This document shows positions 20,456 to 31,816 of a stretch of 64,000 nucleotides of DNA, one piece after another. Source of the stretch: Puccinia triticina. Lineage: Eukaryota > Basidiomycota > Pucciniomycetes > Pucciniales > Pucciniaceae. The position numbers and the translations under genes are program-made. Each line of letters starts with the position of its first letter. Position 1 is the first letter of the stretch. Below the pieces are notes generated by a model. It worked only from the letters and a program-made list of their open reading frames with translations, was not told the DNA's origin and did not search any database. The stretch spans positions 1,550,001 through 1,614,000 of the forward strand of contig NC_070572.1 of NCBI RefSeq assembly GCF_026914185.1. Direction: 5' to 3'.

Positions 20456-22755
20456 CTTTTCCGGGGCTTTCAGAGGTGTTGGGAGGATCTTCTTTGGGTG
20501 GCTTTGGTGGCGGAGACGGAGAAGGTGTTGGATCTTTCCGGGGAGGTGGCAAGTTCAATTCTGGTAGAGAAATCACGCTGATATCTGGTAAACGAGGGGA
20601 TGACGGCTCGTTGGAGTCGGAGTTGGAAGAGATTTGGATAGGGGCTCTAGGTGTGTTTTTGGGCGCATGTATTGAGGCCGTGATCCTATGGTCAAAACGG
20701 GGTTTGAGTGGAATGTCGAGGGGAGGCCCCAGCGGCGATGGGGGTGGGATGTAATCGCTAATCTCTTTCCAAGAAGTGGGTGAGGAGGGAGTTGGCGAGG
20801 GCGTGGGATGTGACAGAGGAGGATTTATGGGGACAGGAGGGGACCCCAGGGGCAAGTTGTTGAGGGGTTTGACTTCTGATGGAGCCCCCGGGGCGAGTAC
20901 CTCGATAGCTTCTGAGGGAGGGGTGTTGGAAGGCACGGTTGGCCATGTGATCTCTACCGAGAGCGGAGAGGGAGAGGCTGTGAGCTTAGCACCGTACAGG
21001 AAGAGAGTATCGTCGAATATAAAATCTCTCGACTTTACCACGGACCTCTTCTGAAGGTCCCATAGCCTGAAGCCGTTGCCTTCAGATAGATACAACAGGA
21101 GTATCAAGGCCCTGCCCTTGACGTCTAGCTTCTTCCTGTCGGCCTTGGGAACTTTGTACCAAACTAGGCATCCAAAAGGGTGAATGTAGTTGAGATTGAC
21201 AGGCGGGATTTTCAGAATTGAGGTTGGTGAATCAAAGCCGGCCGGAGTGTTGCGGGGGAAAGAATTGTAGGCAAAGAGGGAGTGACGGAGGGCATCAGCC
21301 CAGAAGGATTTTGGTAGATGAGCGCTTATTAGAGCCGAGCGAACTAGGTTTCTTATTGTCCGATTTGTACGTTTGGCAACTCCATTAAGCTCTGGAGAGT
21401 GTGGAGGACCCGGTTCGTGCTTGATGCCGGATGAAGAGAGATAGGAGGAGAATTCTTTGGAAATGTATTCTCCTCCGTTGTCTGAGCAGAGGGAGAGGAT
21501 CTTGTAGGAGCCATCCTTCTCAAAGAAGGATCAAAAAAGTTTGAAACATGCGAATGAGTCGCTTTTAAATTTCATGGGATAGACAACTAAGAATTTTGAG
21601 AAATCTTCGACAAAAGTGATATAATAGGAATAACCCTCCCATGACTTAACCTCGTATGAGCCAATGTCGGAGTGGATCAGTTGACCGGGGGATGTTGAGC
21701 GGTAGTTTGACCGTGACTTGAAGCTTTTCCTGGGCATTTTTGCTTGAACGCGGACCGGGCACTTCTGAACGTCGATTTCGTTCATCACTGACGGAACAAT
21801 GTCGTTAGATTTGAGTAAACGTTTGAGGGGTTTTAGACTTATGTGTGAGAAGCGGTTGTTATAACCGAGTAGTGACCGGTCATAAGCCAGGACGGGGAGT
21901 GAGAGAGAGGAACAAGAGCTCACAGGCTCGGAAGGTAGATAATACAGGTTGCCGCGCCTGTATCCTCTGCCCATGAGATGTCGGTCAATCTTGCTGTCGG
22001 CCAAGGAGTAGAAATCACAGGATGATCGAGAAAAGACAACAGTAAGTCCTTCGTCGCACATAGCAGCCACCAAGAGGAGAGGCTCGTGGAGCAAGGGGAC
22101 CACCAGAGTTTTCACGGTCTTGTTGCCTTCGATTGGAAGCCTGGCCATCCCGCGATGTGTGGACTCGACCACCAAGTGGTTGGCAAGGCGGACCGGGGTG
22201 CGATCATTCTTTAGGGCGGTTAGGGAGGAGCCGTCCGGCGTCATAGACATCGAACAGCCTGAGTCAATGTTCGCATTGCCTCCCGACGGAGAGCCAGAGG
22301 ACGCCGAGAGTGACACCATGGCATTGCCGGCCGTGACTTCAAGCTCTGAACCAGAATAGTCTGAGTTTTTGTCCTTGTCATATTTGTGGGAGGAATTTCC
22401 CAACGTGGCGGCCAAAGTTCTGCCGGCTTTGGAAGGTGTTTTTGAGGATGAAGATGTGGATTTCTTCTTGGAGCGAGGTTTCGAGTTCTCCTTGATCTCA
22501 GTGAGCAATTGGCGGGAGTTTTTGCAGTTGTTGAGGTCGTGACCATCAACGTTGCAAAAGAAACAATGACAGGTTTTTGCCGCACTGGTATTGCCTGATC
22601 GAATATTCGATTTTGGCTTTCCTTTGTTCGAAGAGGCGTAGGATGCTGAAACCGCAGTGTCTGTGTTCGCTTGGCGACGGGTGTGCTTGTTCTTCAGGGC
22701 CAAGATAATGGTCTTGGTTTTGATGTCGTCCTGATTCATGAGGTGAGACACACAG
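20456..22755 (-). pseudogene. Copia-1 gag tail, protease and integrase
   Basis: In order on the minus strand: a CCHC knuckle (CHCFFCNVDGHDLNNC), protease (NIDSGCSMSMTP), a short pre-integrase region (YNNRFSHISL), then integrase. Integrase D residues are seen in HSDIGSYEV and CSDNGGEY. The expected catalytic Glu in the NGVAERT motif reads as Lys (NGVAKRT near 21390), a GAA-to-AAA type change that should kill the enzyme. A stop near 21531 and a frameshift near 20400 break the frame. The stretch 21100-20500 is proline- and serine-rich, the usual linker before RT. Confidence 0.88.
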
Positions 22756-23694
22756 TGTCAGCCTGTATGTAACTAACCGTGTCTGAGAGGGTTGTTACTA
22801 TCAAGATGATGGTGTAAGATGCCAAGGATGGGCCAATGGGTTCGTGGTAAGACCTGTAAAAGGTTTCACTCTATCAGTAATCTTGACTGAGAGGCTTGCT
22901 CAATTAAGGCGCATCCAGATCAACACAGGGTGTTAATAGGCATCCAAGGAATAACTCAACTTGGGTTCGTGGTTTTACCTACAGAAAGGTAAGGGTAATC
23001 AAGAGTTGAAGGTATTCCTGAATTGAAAGATGTTTGAGAATGAAGGCACTTTTTAACTATGTATGTGTTAAACCTTGCTATAATAATATTCTGAGGGATA
23101 AACAATCCTGGAGGGCGTGTTTATATAGAGGGGAATGAGCAGGAGGGAACATGAGGCGCTTGGAGGCGCTTCAGGACCAGGGGGGAACTGGAAGCGCTCA
23201 AGGGAAGCAGATCCTCATGATGATCAACATTGGAAATGATCAGGGCAGTGTAATGATCAGTACTGATCCTAGATCAGTAGCTGTGCACACTAGCTGATCA
23301 TAACCAATCAGTGCTCTTTGAATTGGATTACATCATATATTGTTTATGTATTTATATCATAACCAATATGTTATGTAAATGGAAACTGAGGCGTAACAGG
23401 GGATAAATGAGTGATACCTGTCTTGGGGTATTTCACGTGTGCAGTAATATTACAATGTGTTGTAATCTTACTGTTTGCACGTAATTTAACTCTCATAACA
23501 AAATTACATTATGGTAACTGTATTTAACTATGGTTATATATAATGTAATGTATAACAAGAGTACATTCTTAAGCTTGTATCTAATGATATACATATGTAA
23601 TAAAAGGTGTAAAGGGAATGTACTATATGTAATGTGAACAATTGCAGGTACTTGGTACGTGTAAGGTACTGTGACATGTACTCTGTGGCTGACA
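22756..23694. mobile_element. Solo LTR inside copia-1 gag
   Basis: A 939-bp insertion starting TGTCAGCCTGTATG and ending CTGTGGCTGACA, flanked by CACAG on both sides (22751-22755 and 23695-23699). Removing it joins the gag frame through DDWVGC to VSHLMNQ. TG...CA ends, the 5-bp duplication and the absence of coding sequence fit a solo LTR. Its 8-bp inverted tips (TGTCAGCC/GGCTGACA) resemble those of the LTRs at 25828 and 42308, but the interiors do not look alike. Confidence 0.85.
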
Positions 23695-24290
23695 CACAGC
23701 CAACCCAGTCGTCGGGAATAGAGCCCAAAAGGGCCGCGGAATGGACATCGGAGGGTGTGAGCGGTTTTTTCTGGAGTGACAAGCGCGTTCAGACGCTCGT
23801 AGCAGTTGGACATGTTGTCCAGATGTGACAGGATATTGTCCCCCTCCATTTTGGTGAGGAGGAGCTTGCGGATCCAGAAAATTCGGCCGCCTGTGGAGGA
23901 ATCCAAATGAGCGCGCTGCAGGGCGATCCACATCCCGTGCGCGTCCTCTCGGTAGGCTCAAACATGACAGAGGTTCGCGCTGTCTATGGCCTGAGTGAGG
24001 ACTGCAATGACGGCGTTGTTGTCGGACTTCCAGGCATCGGTTCTCTGTTCTACGGCTACTGGAGAGAGAACATATTTCACGCCTACAGCAACAAAGTAGG
24101 CAGTGACAACGAGCTCCCAGTTGAGATAGTTTGAGTTTGGACCGGGTGCCGTAAGAATGGGTAGTCTCGCGCTGGAGACCTTCTGGCTGGAGGCGTTGGA
24201 GTCAAAACCAACATTGATTTTGACATGTTTGGAAGAAGATGCCATGGGCGGAGCAGGTTTGTCGGACGACATTGGAACTGAGCAAGAATC
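23695..24290 (-). pseudogene. Copia-1 gag N-terminal part
   Basis: The frame starts near MSSDKPAPPMASSSK and contains NSNYLNWELVVTAYFVAVG, a typical copia gag (UBN2-like) start. It then has WIALQRAHLDSSTGGRIFWIRKLL and DNILSHLDNM. A stop near 23958 and a frameshift near 23780 break it. It joins the distal gag across the solo LTR. Confidence 0.85.
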
Positions 24291-24396
24291 AACAGGCAAA
24301 GGAGTTTTCAAAGGTGATTGTGATCCTTGAAGTTTTACTAACGTCAGGATGAGCACCTAATAGCCTATTTTTAACGTGCCGGTAGCTGGTAGTCAA

Positions 24397-24411
24397 CGCA
24401 GGCTCATAACC
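24397..24411 (-). promoter_or_regulatory. Copia-1 primer-binding site (half initiator tRNA)
   Basis: On the minus strand GGTTATGAGCCTGCG follows the 5' LTR. It is complementary to the anticodon-loop region of initiator tRNA-Met (CUCAUAACC). Priming from an internal tRNA fragment is the mode known for Drosophila copia, whose site is GGTTATGGGCCC. Confidence 0.75.
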
Positions 24412-24728
24412 TGATGAGCAAGAGCGGGCAATGAGACTGAGAACAGCAGGCACAATGTGGGGCGGTGTTTGACGGTCGTGAAAGGATGATATTGCATGTC
24501 AGACTGGAAGAAAAAGGAAGAGAGAAAAGAGAGATACCTACCTGAGAACAGCAGGCACAATGTGAGGCGGTGTTCGACGGTCGTGGAAGGTTGAGAGAGG
24601 AGTCCTTCCACGCCTGCTGCCTCAGGTAGCCTACATAAAATGTGTAACATGAGAGTGAAATGTGAGAATGAAAGTGACATGTGAGAAGCAGAAAGAAAAG
24701 AAACAAAACCTGAGTATAATACTCAACA
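24412..24728 (-). repeat. Copia-1 5' LTR
   Basis: Direct repeat of 18347-18681. On the minus strand it starts TGTTGAGTATTATACTC and ends CTCATCA, directly before the primer site. Confidence 0.95.
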
Positions 24729-24733
24729 CAATT

Positions 24734-25827
24734 CCCTTTAAATTCATTGGTTTTTCAGTTATGACGAGTCCTAACTGCTGCTCCAAATTCTCTGGAATTA
24801 AGTTGACCATAGATCCTGTATCTAATAAGGCTTCCTTGCTAATATTATTAATTTTAAGTTTAATATACCCTAATGGACACGAGTAATGAGTCGTGAGTAA
24901 ATCTTCAGAGCCTTTTAGTTCTATTCCAGCCTGATTAGCTGAAGTATTTTCTTCATTTGGCACGCGTCAATTAGAGATTTTCTTTTTAAAGATATCCACA
25001 ACTCTGTTTGAAATCGCAAAAATTTCACCATAGCTCAGAGTCATTTGCCCTTCAGTCAACATACGCTTAGCGGTTTCTTCCTCAACGCCGGGAAATTCCT
25101 TAGCTAAAGTCCGCTCTAAGTGATTTTTTCGAACTGGTTTCTCTTTCTCCATTTCTTCTTCGTCTGCTTCCTCAAACCTGACCTTAGTTGATCCCGACTT
25201 AGGTTTAATAGGTTCTTTAGATGTTTTTTGAGTTGCGGCTTTTTGAAGAAGATCCTCGACGTCGACGTCCATGACCGATTCCTTTTCGCCCTTCGACCGC
25301 TTGCTTCCTCCCGAATTCTCCGGCTCCTTCTCTGATCGCGTGCGCTTGCCGATATCAGCCTTGTACGTCATCCTCTCCTCCGGTTCGCATTCTTCCAGCT
25401 GACCAAAAGAAGTAATTATTTCCTTAGGTTTAGACTCATTAAATCTGTGGACAACTTCTTTAATTGGTCGGCGCGTATTCCAAGGAATAAACGTATTATC
25501 TGGTAGGAGAAAGTTTCTTCCATCTTTCTTAACTAAGCCATACGCTTCGTCATCAGCAAAGATCCCACAGCTGTTACTACCATGGGTTTCTTGGTAGCAA
25601 TAGTAACACTTAAAATCTGGTCTTTTGTAAGGTTCATTTGTAGGAGCTGATCCAGATGACAAGTGAGGCGGTGCCATTTTTCCAGCAGATAAAGAGGCTA
25701 ACTGCCTAGTTAAATCCTGTATTTGCTTCTCCAATTTTTCCGCAACAGGTTTTTCAACGACGCGCTCTACAACCCGCTCTACTTTTGGTTTTTGGACTTT
25801 TGACGTGGACGGTGAATTTTCTGATTC
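24734..25827 (-). pseudogene. Gypsy gag C-terminus and protease
   Basis: This continues the gag of the gypsy element between the two insertions. It has a cysteine-histidine cluster CYYCYQETHGSNSC, a charged region with a nuclear-type basic stretch, then TKVRFEEADEEEMEKE. The protease part carries ALLDTGSMVNLI near 24.82 kb. A TGA near 24967 interrupts the frame. It stops at the copia insertion and resumes at 18341. Confidence 0.88.
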
Positions 25828-26793
25828 TGTGAGCCTGAGTCTCTATAGTGACAGCAGGACACAAGAAAGGGGGGGAGCAATAGATGGATTTCTTGGGATA
25901 AAGAAAATACAACTATAAGAGAAAAAGAGAAAGAGAGAGAGAAACCAAGCAGGATAAGAAAGAAGAGGAGTACTAGGTTATTCTAGTGGGAATGCACGTC
26001 CACTGGCAATGCTACTCTTCAGAAGAGTGCTGCTAATCTGTGCTAGAAAGAGCTACAGCTTCCTCTCAGGAGGGTATCTGGATTAGATAAGTTTAATCCA
26101 GCCACAATTTTTTAGCTTCCTTCTGGATAGTCAAGGTTCTTAAAGGGAAACCTGAGGGACAGCCCTGTAACCTAGATTTGAGGCAAAGGCCAAGGGATAA
26201 TAAGGGACAGCCCTGTGATCAAGATAGAGGCAAAGGCCTGTAGAATTGGAGGGACAGCCCTGTGATCAAGAAGGAGGCAAAACAAGAAGAAAGAGCAGAT
26301 CAAGCAAGACACAGAGTTGTACCTCTGAGATAAACAAGTTTCAGTGAAAGAGGTTACTTACTGTCAATATCCTAGGCGCCTGTGACGGTAGGTATACTGG
26401 GAGTATAGTAGGCTCTTTGGTGGTGATCCTGGGGTTATCTGGGTGGTGGTTCTGGTGTGCTGAAGTCTGTGGATCCTCCAGCTGCATGGGGGATCCTGAC
26501 TTCGAAAATTTTCAAAGTTGGATGACATAATCACACATGTACATGTGGTTGGGAGCGCTCAGGCGCGACTACACAGCGCTGCTGCGCATGTGTGTCACAA
26601 ACCACAAACTCTATGAAGGAGTAGATATATTGTAAAGTGATCAGTGAACACTAGGGTCAAAATTGCATGAGAAATCAGAATCTGAAGTCAAAACAACCTT
26701 TTGTCTTAAGGTTAAAAAGATATGAGCACATTTAGTTATAAAATGGAGATAAAAGGCAGTTTTAGGTCAACCGTGTTGACTCTAAGGCTGACA
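25828..26793. mobile_element. Solo LTR inside gypsy gag
   Basis: A 966-bp insertion that starts TGTGAGCCTGAGTCTC and ends AAGGCTGACA, flanked by GATTC (25823-25827 and 26794-26798). It is clearly homologous along its length to 42308-43285, including the block GGGACAGCCCTGT(A/G)ACC that recurs three times in each. No coding sequence inside. Confidence 0.88.
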
Positions 26794-27635
26794 GATTCCT
26801 CATGTCCACTCCACAATTCTCGTCTTTCCAAGATGGACGCTGATTAAACCTCTTGCTGAATGTATCGTAATAAAACGCTAGATTTTGGCAGAATATCACC
26901 GCCATCCTTCGGAATTTCCATCTGATCATCTCAAATCAATTCTTTTGTGACAGCTGAGCCCAATTGTCGACTGAGTGCTTCCAAAAGCATTTCTCGAAAT
27001 TCTTCCAAGCTGGCGTTATACCCCATTTGTACTAAATAGTGAGTTATAGTTTCGAATTTTGTTTTAAATATTTTAAATTTGCTGAGAGTACTGATTCCGC
27101 CTTTCTTGATGGCGGCGTTTACTAAGTTTTTTAGATCTTTCTTTGTATATTTAACTAATGGTAACGCTTTCCCGAATTGGTTGAGAAGCTCCTGCTTCAA
27201 ACCTTCCCAGTCGCAGTTAATAAATCCCCTCATTTCTTTGATTTCGTCCTTCAATTCTTCTCCCCGCACAAAGAATATCACCTGCTTCGCCAGATCCCTT
27301 GCGCTAGCATTGTCCGTCTATCCCGTGTTTTTGAACCGCATGATGAATTTTTTGATTGTAATATTAGTTCCGTTGAAATAAATTTCTTTATCCATCGGCT
27401 TAATTTTAACAGCTTTTGCGCCCGTAACCGGACCTTCATATTTGGGTAAAGAAACTTCTTGCTCTACATTATGCACCTGAAGACGAGAGCCACGCTGTCT
27501 AGACGAATCAGTCGACGGAGGTGCGCGTATTTCGTCCAAAGGTGGTAAATCACTTTCTGGAGAAGCAGCACCTTCTCTATATTGACCGGCATTTGCGTAA
27601 AGGTTAATTGGTGGCGGAAGATTTCGGTGCGCCAT
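26794..27635 (-). pseudogene. Gypsy gag N-terminal part
   Basis: The frame starts MAHRNLPPPINLYANAGQ and contains the capsid-like stretch FNGTNITIKKFIMRF and later WEGLKQELLNQFGKALP. A stop near 27318 and another near 26931 interrupt it. It is directly downstream of the primer site and 5' LTR. The gag then runs into the solo LTR. Confidence 0.85.
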
Positions 27636-27842
27636 GACTAAAAAAAAAGGTAATTTGGAATTTAAGGTGTTTTAAATCTGATTTTTAGATGATTTTACGT
27701 GTAAACTTGCTGAAGAAAAGCGCGTAAAATTAAGAAGAGATGAAGAAAGCGCGTAAATTTGGAAAAAGCGCGTAAAGTAAGTTTATATTTAAGGTTTAGA
27801 GTTGTATAATTTAATTAAGAATAATTTCTAAAGGAAGATTTT

Positions 27843-27860
27843 GCCACTGTTGGGACACCA
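27843..27860 (-). promoter_or_regulatory. Gypsy primer-binding site
   Basis: On the minus strand, two bases after the 5' LTR, the sequence reads TGGTGTCCCAACAGTGGC. It begins with the TGG that pairs with the CCA end of a tRNA. I cannot name the tRNA. Confidence 0.6.
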
Positions 27861-27862
27861 CT

Positions 27863-28775
27863 TGTGGAACTTCTGCGCAATGCGTGATCTGAGCTTGGAA
27901 GGGAAATAGCAAAAACTAGGTAAGTCTAGGCTACAGGTGCTTGAAGGGCTGCCTTCCTGTAATAAACTCTGGGAGAAAGTACACTAGAATTTAGTGTGGC
28001 TAAATCAGAAGAAGTATTCTTAAATATTTCTACTACAGACCCTAAGAACCAGGACTCTGTGCGTGGGATGAGAGGTGTTATAGTTTGACGTAAATGACTT
28101 TTTTGAGAAGGGTCAATTTCTATTTGTTATGTTATCAAGTTCTCAATTTATGATTCAATTTATATTATAATTATTACTATTATGATCTTACTTATTTAGA
28201 TGGGTGATGGAAGCGGAAGTAATTTCTTAATATTACTATTTATGCTGGCATGGGGAAGAAAGGGAACAAGAAGGGGCAGAAGAGGCCTCCTTACATAGTA
28301 AATAATCTAGTCTGAGAGTGGATTTTACAAGTGTGAAATAGAATACTACTTTGGGATGCTGTACAGTTGTAGTGTGAAATATTCACCTATATTGGGAAGC
28401 TGTACATGATATTTGTGAAATAGTATACTATCACTTGGCTTGTTCCTCTTTGGGGTGAAAACATTGTCTAAGAGTAGATTTTCTAACATGTGATAATGGA
28501 ATCTTTCAGCAGTGTCCCTTTCAGTCCTAGAGTAGACTTGTACTATGTAATGTGTGTGATTTGTATGTGAAACTAGGATTCTACTATGTACTTGAATATG
28601 TAATTAAATAGTCTAGTACTGGTTTTCTGGGTGATAATATAATTGACAATTCTATGTAATCTGTAGATTGTATGTTAATTTGTGCTAGAAGGGTTTTGTT
28701 TGTACTTTATAATATGCTATTATATTAATTCTTCCCTATTTTTGACGTGTTTGTAAGTGGATTAGTCTTACCACA
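27863..28775 (-). repeat. Gypsy 5' LTR (913 bp)
   Basis: Direct repeat of 12629-13554. The right edge, CTTACCACA, is followed directly by the target duplication CCGC and then by the 3' flank of the RecQ gene. Confidence 0.95.
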
Positions 28776-28883
28776 CCGCTGAGAATCATGAGAGTGCGCT
28801 GGCTGAGCATCTTGAGATTCCGCTGGCTGAGCACCTTGAGAGTCCATTGTGTGCCTGTCTAGAGATTCTGTTGTGTGAGAGCC

Positions 28884-31254
28884 TCAAGAGTTTAACTTCA
28901 CCACTTGATGGGCTTTCTTCTTGATATCTGCTGACTTCTTGGCCTCTTGTCGCTGTTCTTTTTGTATAGCGGTGGCAAGTTTTCGATCCTGATCCGCCTT
29001 TGTACAAGCCAACGTGTTACGCAGTCAAAGGATTTTTTTAAGCTCTTTGAGCAACTTTTCCCGGTTATTCTTGATACACATTGTGTTAAGTTCTTCTCTT
29101 CTAAGCTTCAGATGGCCCTGATAGCTACCACCCAATAAATATTCCTCAATGCAGGAGCATAGAAAATCAAACTGTCCATCAATTATTTCGCTTCCCATCA
29201 GCCGATCTAGTATCTCCATGGGCTGGTTTGTCTTGCAGCCAATGACTAGAGCACGCGCCCTCCAAATAGTCAAGAAATCTTCTCCAGTTAAGTAAGACGT
29301 GTTCATATCTATCTTGCTGGCATAGAAAGACTTGAATCGTTCAACCAAGTGTATTGCAAAGTCCTCTAGCTGAGTTGTCAAAGGTCCTTCAGCGTCAATT
29401 TGAGCTTTGGAAGGTGCTTTGACTCGTGTGAATGGTGTGTTATCGGCGATGGGCGCTAAGCCTTCAGGATTATTCATAAACTGATCGAAGTTTGCTTTTG
29501 TTATGTGAATCAAGTTGCCCTGAGCAATAAGCGATATTGGCAGGCAGTTGGAGCAATCACATTTGTCAAATTCTTTGCGTTCCCTTTCGGCCTCACGGAT
29601 TACATTTGGGTCTTCCGCACTTAAAGGTATATAGCCCAACCTTTCATACAATCATTGCATCAGTTTTGTCAAGCAATCGGCCGGCTCGGATAATGATACA
29701 CCTCCCACTTACAGATTATCAATGGAAAAGCAAATCCTCAAGCATACTGGAGTGATAGCTAGAGCGTCCATTCGGTCATCATCAGACTGAAACTCCGGAT
29801 TTGGGAAGTCCGTGACTGAATTTTGGCCATTTCAACGATTTACTTCAACAAACAATATACCTAAGCCTCGATCGCCCCCTCGGCCACAGCGGCCAATCAT
29901 CTGAAAGAGTGTTGCTGGGTCCCCTCGACCAAAATGAACCACATGTCGCACCCGCTTCCAGTTTTGTCCCATTCCTAGAGCCATTGTACTTGAAATCACC
30001 GGGAACGCACCGTTGGCAAAGTCGGTCACTACATCAATCTTGTCAAGCTCCCCAGTTACCGCATGAAATCTTCTGACGCAAGTACTTTTTGGATTATAAT
30101 GACCTTGAGGAACTCGTCTTCCATCATTGAGAACAGCCATAACCTGCATTGTCAAATTACGAGTTGTAGAATATATAATGGTCGGTACTAGTTCATCGTC
30201 CTTGATGCAGGATTCCGGGCCAAAAAGCTGGAGGAGATCATCACATGAAGCAAGAGAGTGCTTCATTGGGATTTGCCAGATTGTAATCTCGTTTCGAGTC
30301 AATTTGCCTCGGAAGACATGCATGTCTTCATGCTTAATCTTCAAGCTCTTCAAGATTGCATCAACAGCTTGAAGACAACAGGTTTCTGAGAGTAGAAGGA
30401 TTGGAACTTGATAGGTAGCCATCAGCCGCTCAGAAATTTCTCCATACGATGGTTGGAATACCGCTATATCTTGGTGTTTTCCGTGTGAGTTCAGTTCTTT
30501 TGATTCTCCACTAGCGACTAAGCCCCACATGTAGATCATGTGAGCTTCGTCTACAACCATCAATATTAGTCTTGCTTGGAATTCTGCATTGAAGAAAATC
30601 CTGGTGAAAATCTCGCTGTTTAAAAACACCTCGGGGCTCTGGTTTGCAACAACTGAGCTTCAGTTAGGTGCCCAGTTTTATCATCATCAATCAAGAAAAA
30701 CTAACCAAATAGACAAAAGAATAATCGCCGCGGATAATTTTCTGTTCTTCCTTAGCATTTAATTTTGATTGTGTGAGGTTGATTGCTGAAATGTTGGCTT
30801 CATTTTTTTCTCGCACCTACATATTGTTTAAGTGTTACTTCAGTAAAGACTCATTTTGTTGACTATGTGATGTGTAACTGCATTTTAATGAATTATCTCT
30901 CACTTGTTTGTCGCCTAAAGAGTCTAGAGGATTGAGGACAAGAGTAACTGGCTTCTGGATTGTTGGAAAAAGCTTGTAATACATCTCGGGAATACGACTT
31001 TTCCCATATCCGGTACCAGCCAAGACAAAGCTGTGTTGCCGACGAACCAAGGAGGCCACTGTTTGCATCTGGAGGTCTTTAGGTTGTTCAAAAAAAGAGC
31101 CTTCTGATTTTGTTTTTACTAGTTCGTACAGTTGATCATCATCTAGCTCCGTGATACTCGAAGAAAGCAGCAAAGGCTGAGGCTTTGATGTTTTGTTTCT
31201 AATCATCTGACAAGGGCTTTCTCCAGACTGGTTTTCCGGAATGAGGGAAGACAT
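28884..31254 (-). pseudogene. RecQ-type DNA helicase, four exons, two in-frame stops
   Basis: Exons are 31254-30904, 30816-30706, 30638-29713 and 29640-28884 (minus strand), with introns of 87, 67 and 72 bp. The joined frame is exactly 715 codons. Visible motifs are a Q-like element (EQPKDLQMQ, residues 57-65), Walker A (AGTGYGKSR, about 79-87), DEAH (VVDEAHMIYMWG, about 182-193), motif V (STMALGMGQNW) and motif VI (QMIGRCGRGGDRG, about 400-412). After these comes a ~290-residue tail with a CDCSNC cysteine cluster and a lysine-rich end. Two codons are TGA: 423 (29832-29834) and 668 (29025-29027), each explained by CGA to TGA. The enzyme would unwind DNA 3' to 5'. The gene points inward from the right TIR and converges on the DUF6589 gene. 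Confidence 0.88.
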
Positions 31255-31750
31255 CTGACGAGCGTATTATTAGGATTTTTTACCATGGAGTTGTCATCAG
31301 AGAAGTAAAGGGCTGCTACAGTTGATGTTGCTTGCCTTATCTATCATGCTGACCGGCCACCCGGGTTCATTATAATTGATGATCATCATATGTACATAAA
31401 TAGATCACCTTTATTGACACTGGTTTGACAGATCTGAGAGCGTCAAAATGGTGCGGGATGCTTGTGGGAACATGCATTTGGGCATGTTCACTCAAGATTC
31501 CGAGGGAGCTCATTTGAAAAACATTCATACCTCAAATGTTTTTGCCAGCATGAAGTTTTTTTTACTACATGCCTTGTATCTTGGGTTTGGGAAGAATAAA
31601 AATGCACACAAAGGTGGCAGGAGATAGCCAGGCATCTCAAGAGTCTAAGTTTAAATGTAGAGGGTGATTACACCAAGGCCGCACCGTGCAGGGGCCTTAG
31701 AATAAAAAGGTAAGGATTATTTTTGTTTCTCTCAGGCAAATTTCACCGAT

Positions 31751-31816
31751 AAGGCATAAGTCCCTCCCAGAGGGAGGCCTTTGGCCTCCCTCGGGAGGGA
31801 CTTAGTTAAGTTTGGC
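31751..31816 (-). repeat. Right terminal inverted repeat with hairpin
   Basis: On plus, GAGGGAGGCC (31770-31779), TTT (31780-31782) and GGCCTCCCTC (31783-31792) form a perfect 10-bp stem. Outside it TAAGTCCCTC and GAGGGACTTA also pair. The stem sequence differs from the left end, but pairing is kept. Confidence 0.85.

Larger units (their letters stand above)
18347..24728 (-). mobile_element. Ty1/copia retrotransposon inside the gypsy element
   Basis: LTRs lie at 18347-18681 and 24412-24728, both TG...CA, with a 5-bp target duplication CAATT (18342-18346 and 24729-24733). Removing it joins the gypsy frame cleanly from MNLKGI to GGHHTGIL. On the minus strand the primer site next to the 5' LTR reads GGTTATGAGCCTGCG, and a G-rich tract (AAGGGGGGG) precedes the 3' LTR. 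Gag, protease, integrase, RT and RNase H follow in copia order, interrupted by a solo LTR at 22756-23694. Confidence 0.95.
12629..28775 (-). mobile_element. Ty3/gypsy LTR retrotransposon with nested insertions
   Basis: It is bounded by direct LTRs (12629-13554 and 27863-28775) with TG...CA ends and a 4-bp target duplication CCGC (12625-12628 and 28776-28779). It is read on the minus strand: gag from 27635, protease near 24.8 kb, then RT, RNase H and integrase down to 14899. A polypurine-like tract (CTCCCCC on plus) adjoins the left LTR. The two LTRs differ by only about five substitutions and one 13-bp gap over 913 bp, so the insertion is recent. It contains a copia element and a solo LTR. 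It sits in the short space between the convergent DUF6589 and RecQ genes. Confidence 0.95.
9018..31816. mobile_element. 22.8-kb TIR element carrying DUF6589 and RecQ genes
   Basis: The left end reads GGCAAACTTAGCTAAGTCC, and the reverse complement of the right end reads GCCAAACTTAACTAAGTCC. The 19-bp inverted repeats differ at two positions. Both are followed by a hairpin. The ends are flanked by AGTAC (9013-9017 and 31817-31821). CGG precedes or follows in a way that also allows a 7-bp duplication (AGTACGG). Removing the element and one AGTAC restores the DIRS pol frame. Inside, after subtracting the gypsy element (12629-28775 with one CCGC), about 6.65 kb remains. It holds only two convergent genes, DUF6589 on plus and RecQ helicase on minus. 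The type of element is not one I recognise. Calling it a DNA transposon is inference from the ends, the target duplication and the gene content. Confidence 0.8.

Noticed and set aside
22756..23694. TIR transposon with 8-bp inverted tips
   Set aside because: TG...CA ends, 5-bp duplication and no transposase fit a solo LTR better; short inverted tips are normal in LTRs.
9018..31816. Starship-type or Crypton element
   Set aside because: The tyrosine recombinase at 6336-7403 belongs to the DIRS host outside the insertion. The insertion has TIRs and a target duplication and no recombinase inside.
9018..31816. 3-bp target duplication GGC for the large element
   Set aside because: Removing one GGC leaves the DIRS pol frame broken, whereas AGTAC (or AGTACGG) restores it. 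GGC and GCC are better read as the element tips.
9018..31816. Helitron, because of the terminal hairpins and a helicase gene
   Set aside because: Both ends carry inverted repeats with a target duplication, and the helicase is RecQ-like without a Rep/HUH domain.
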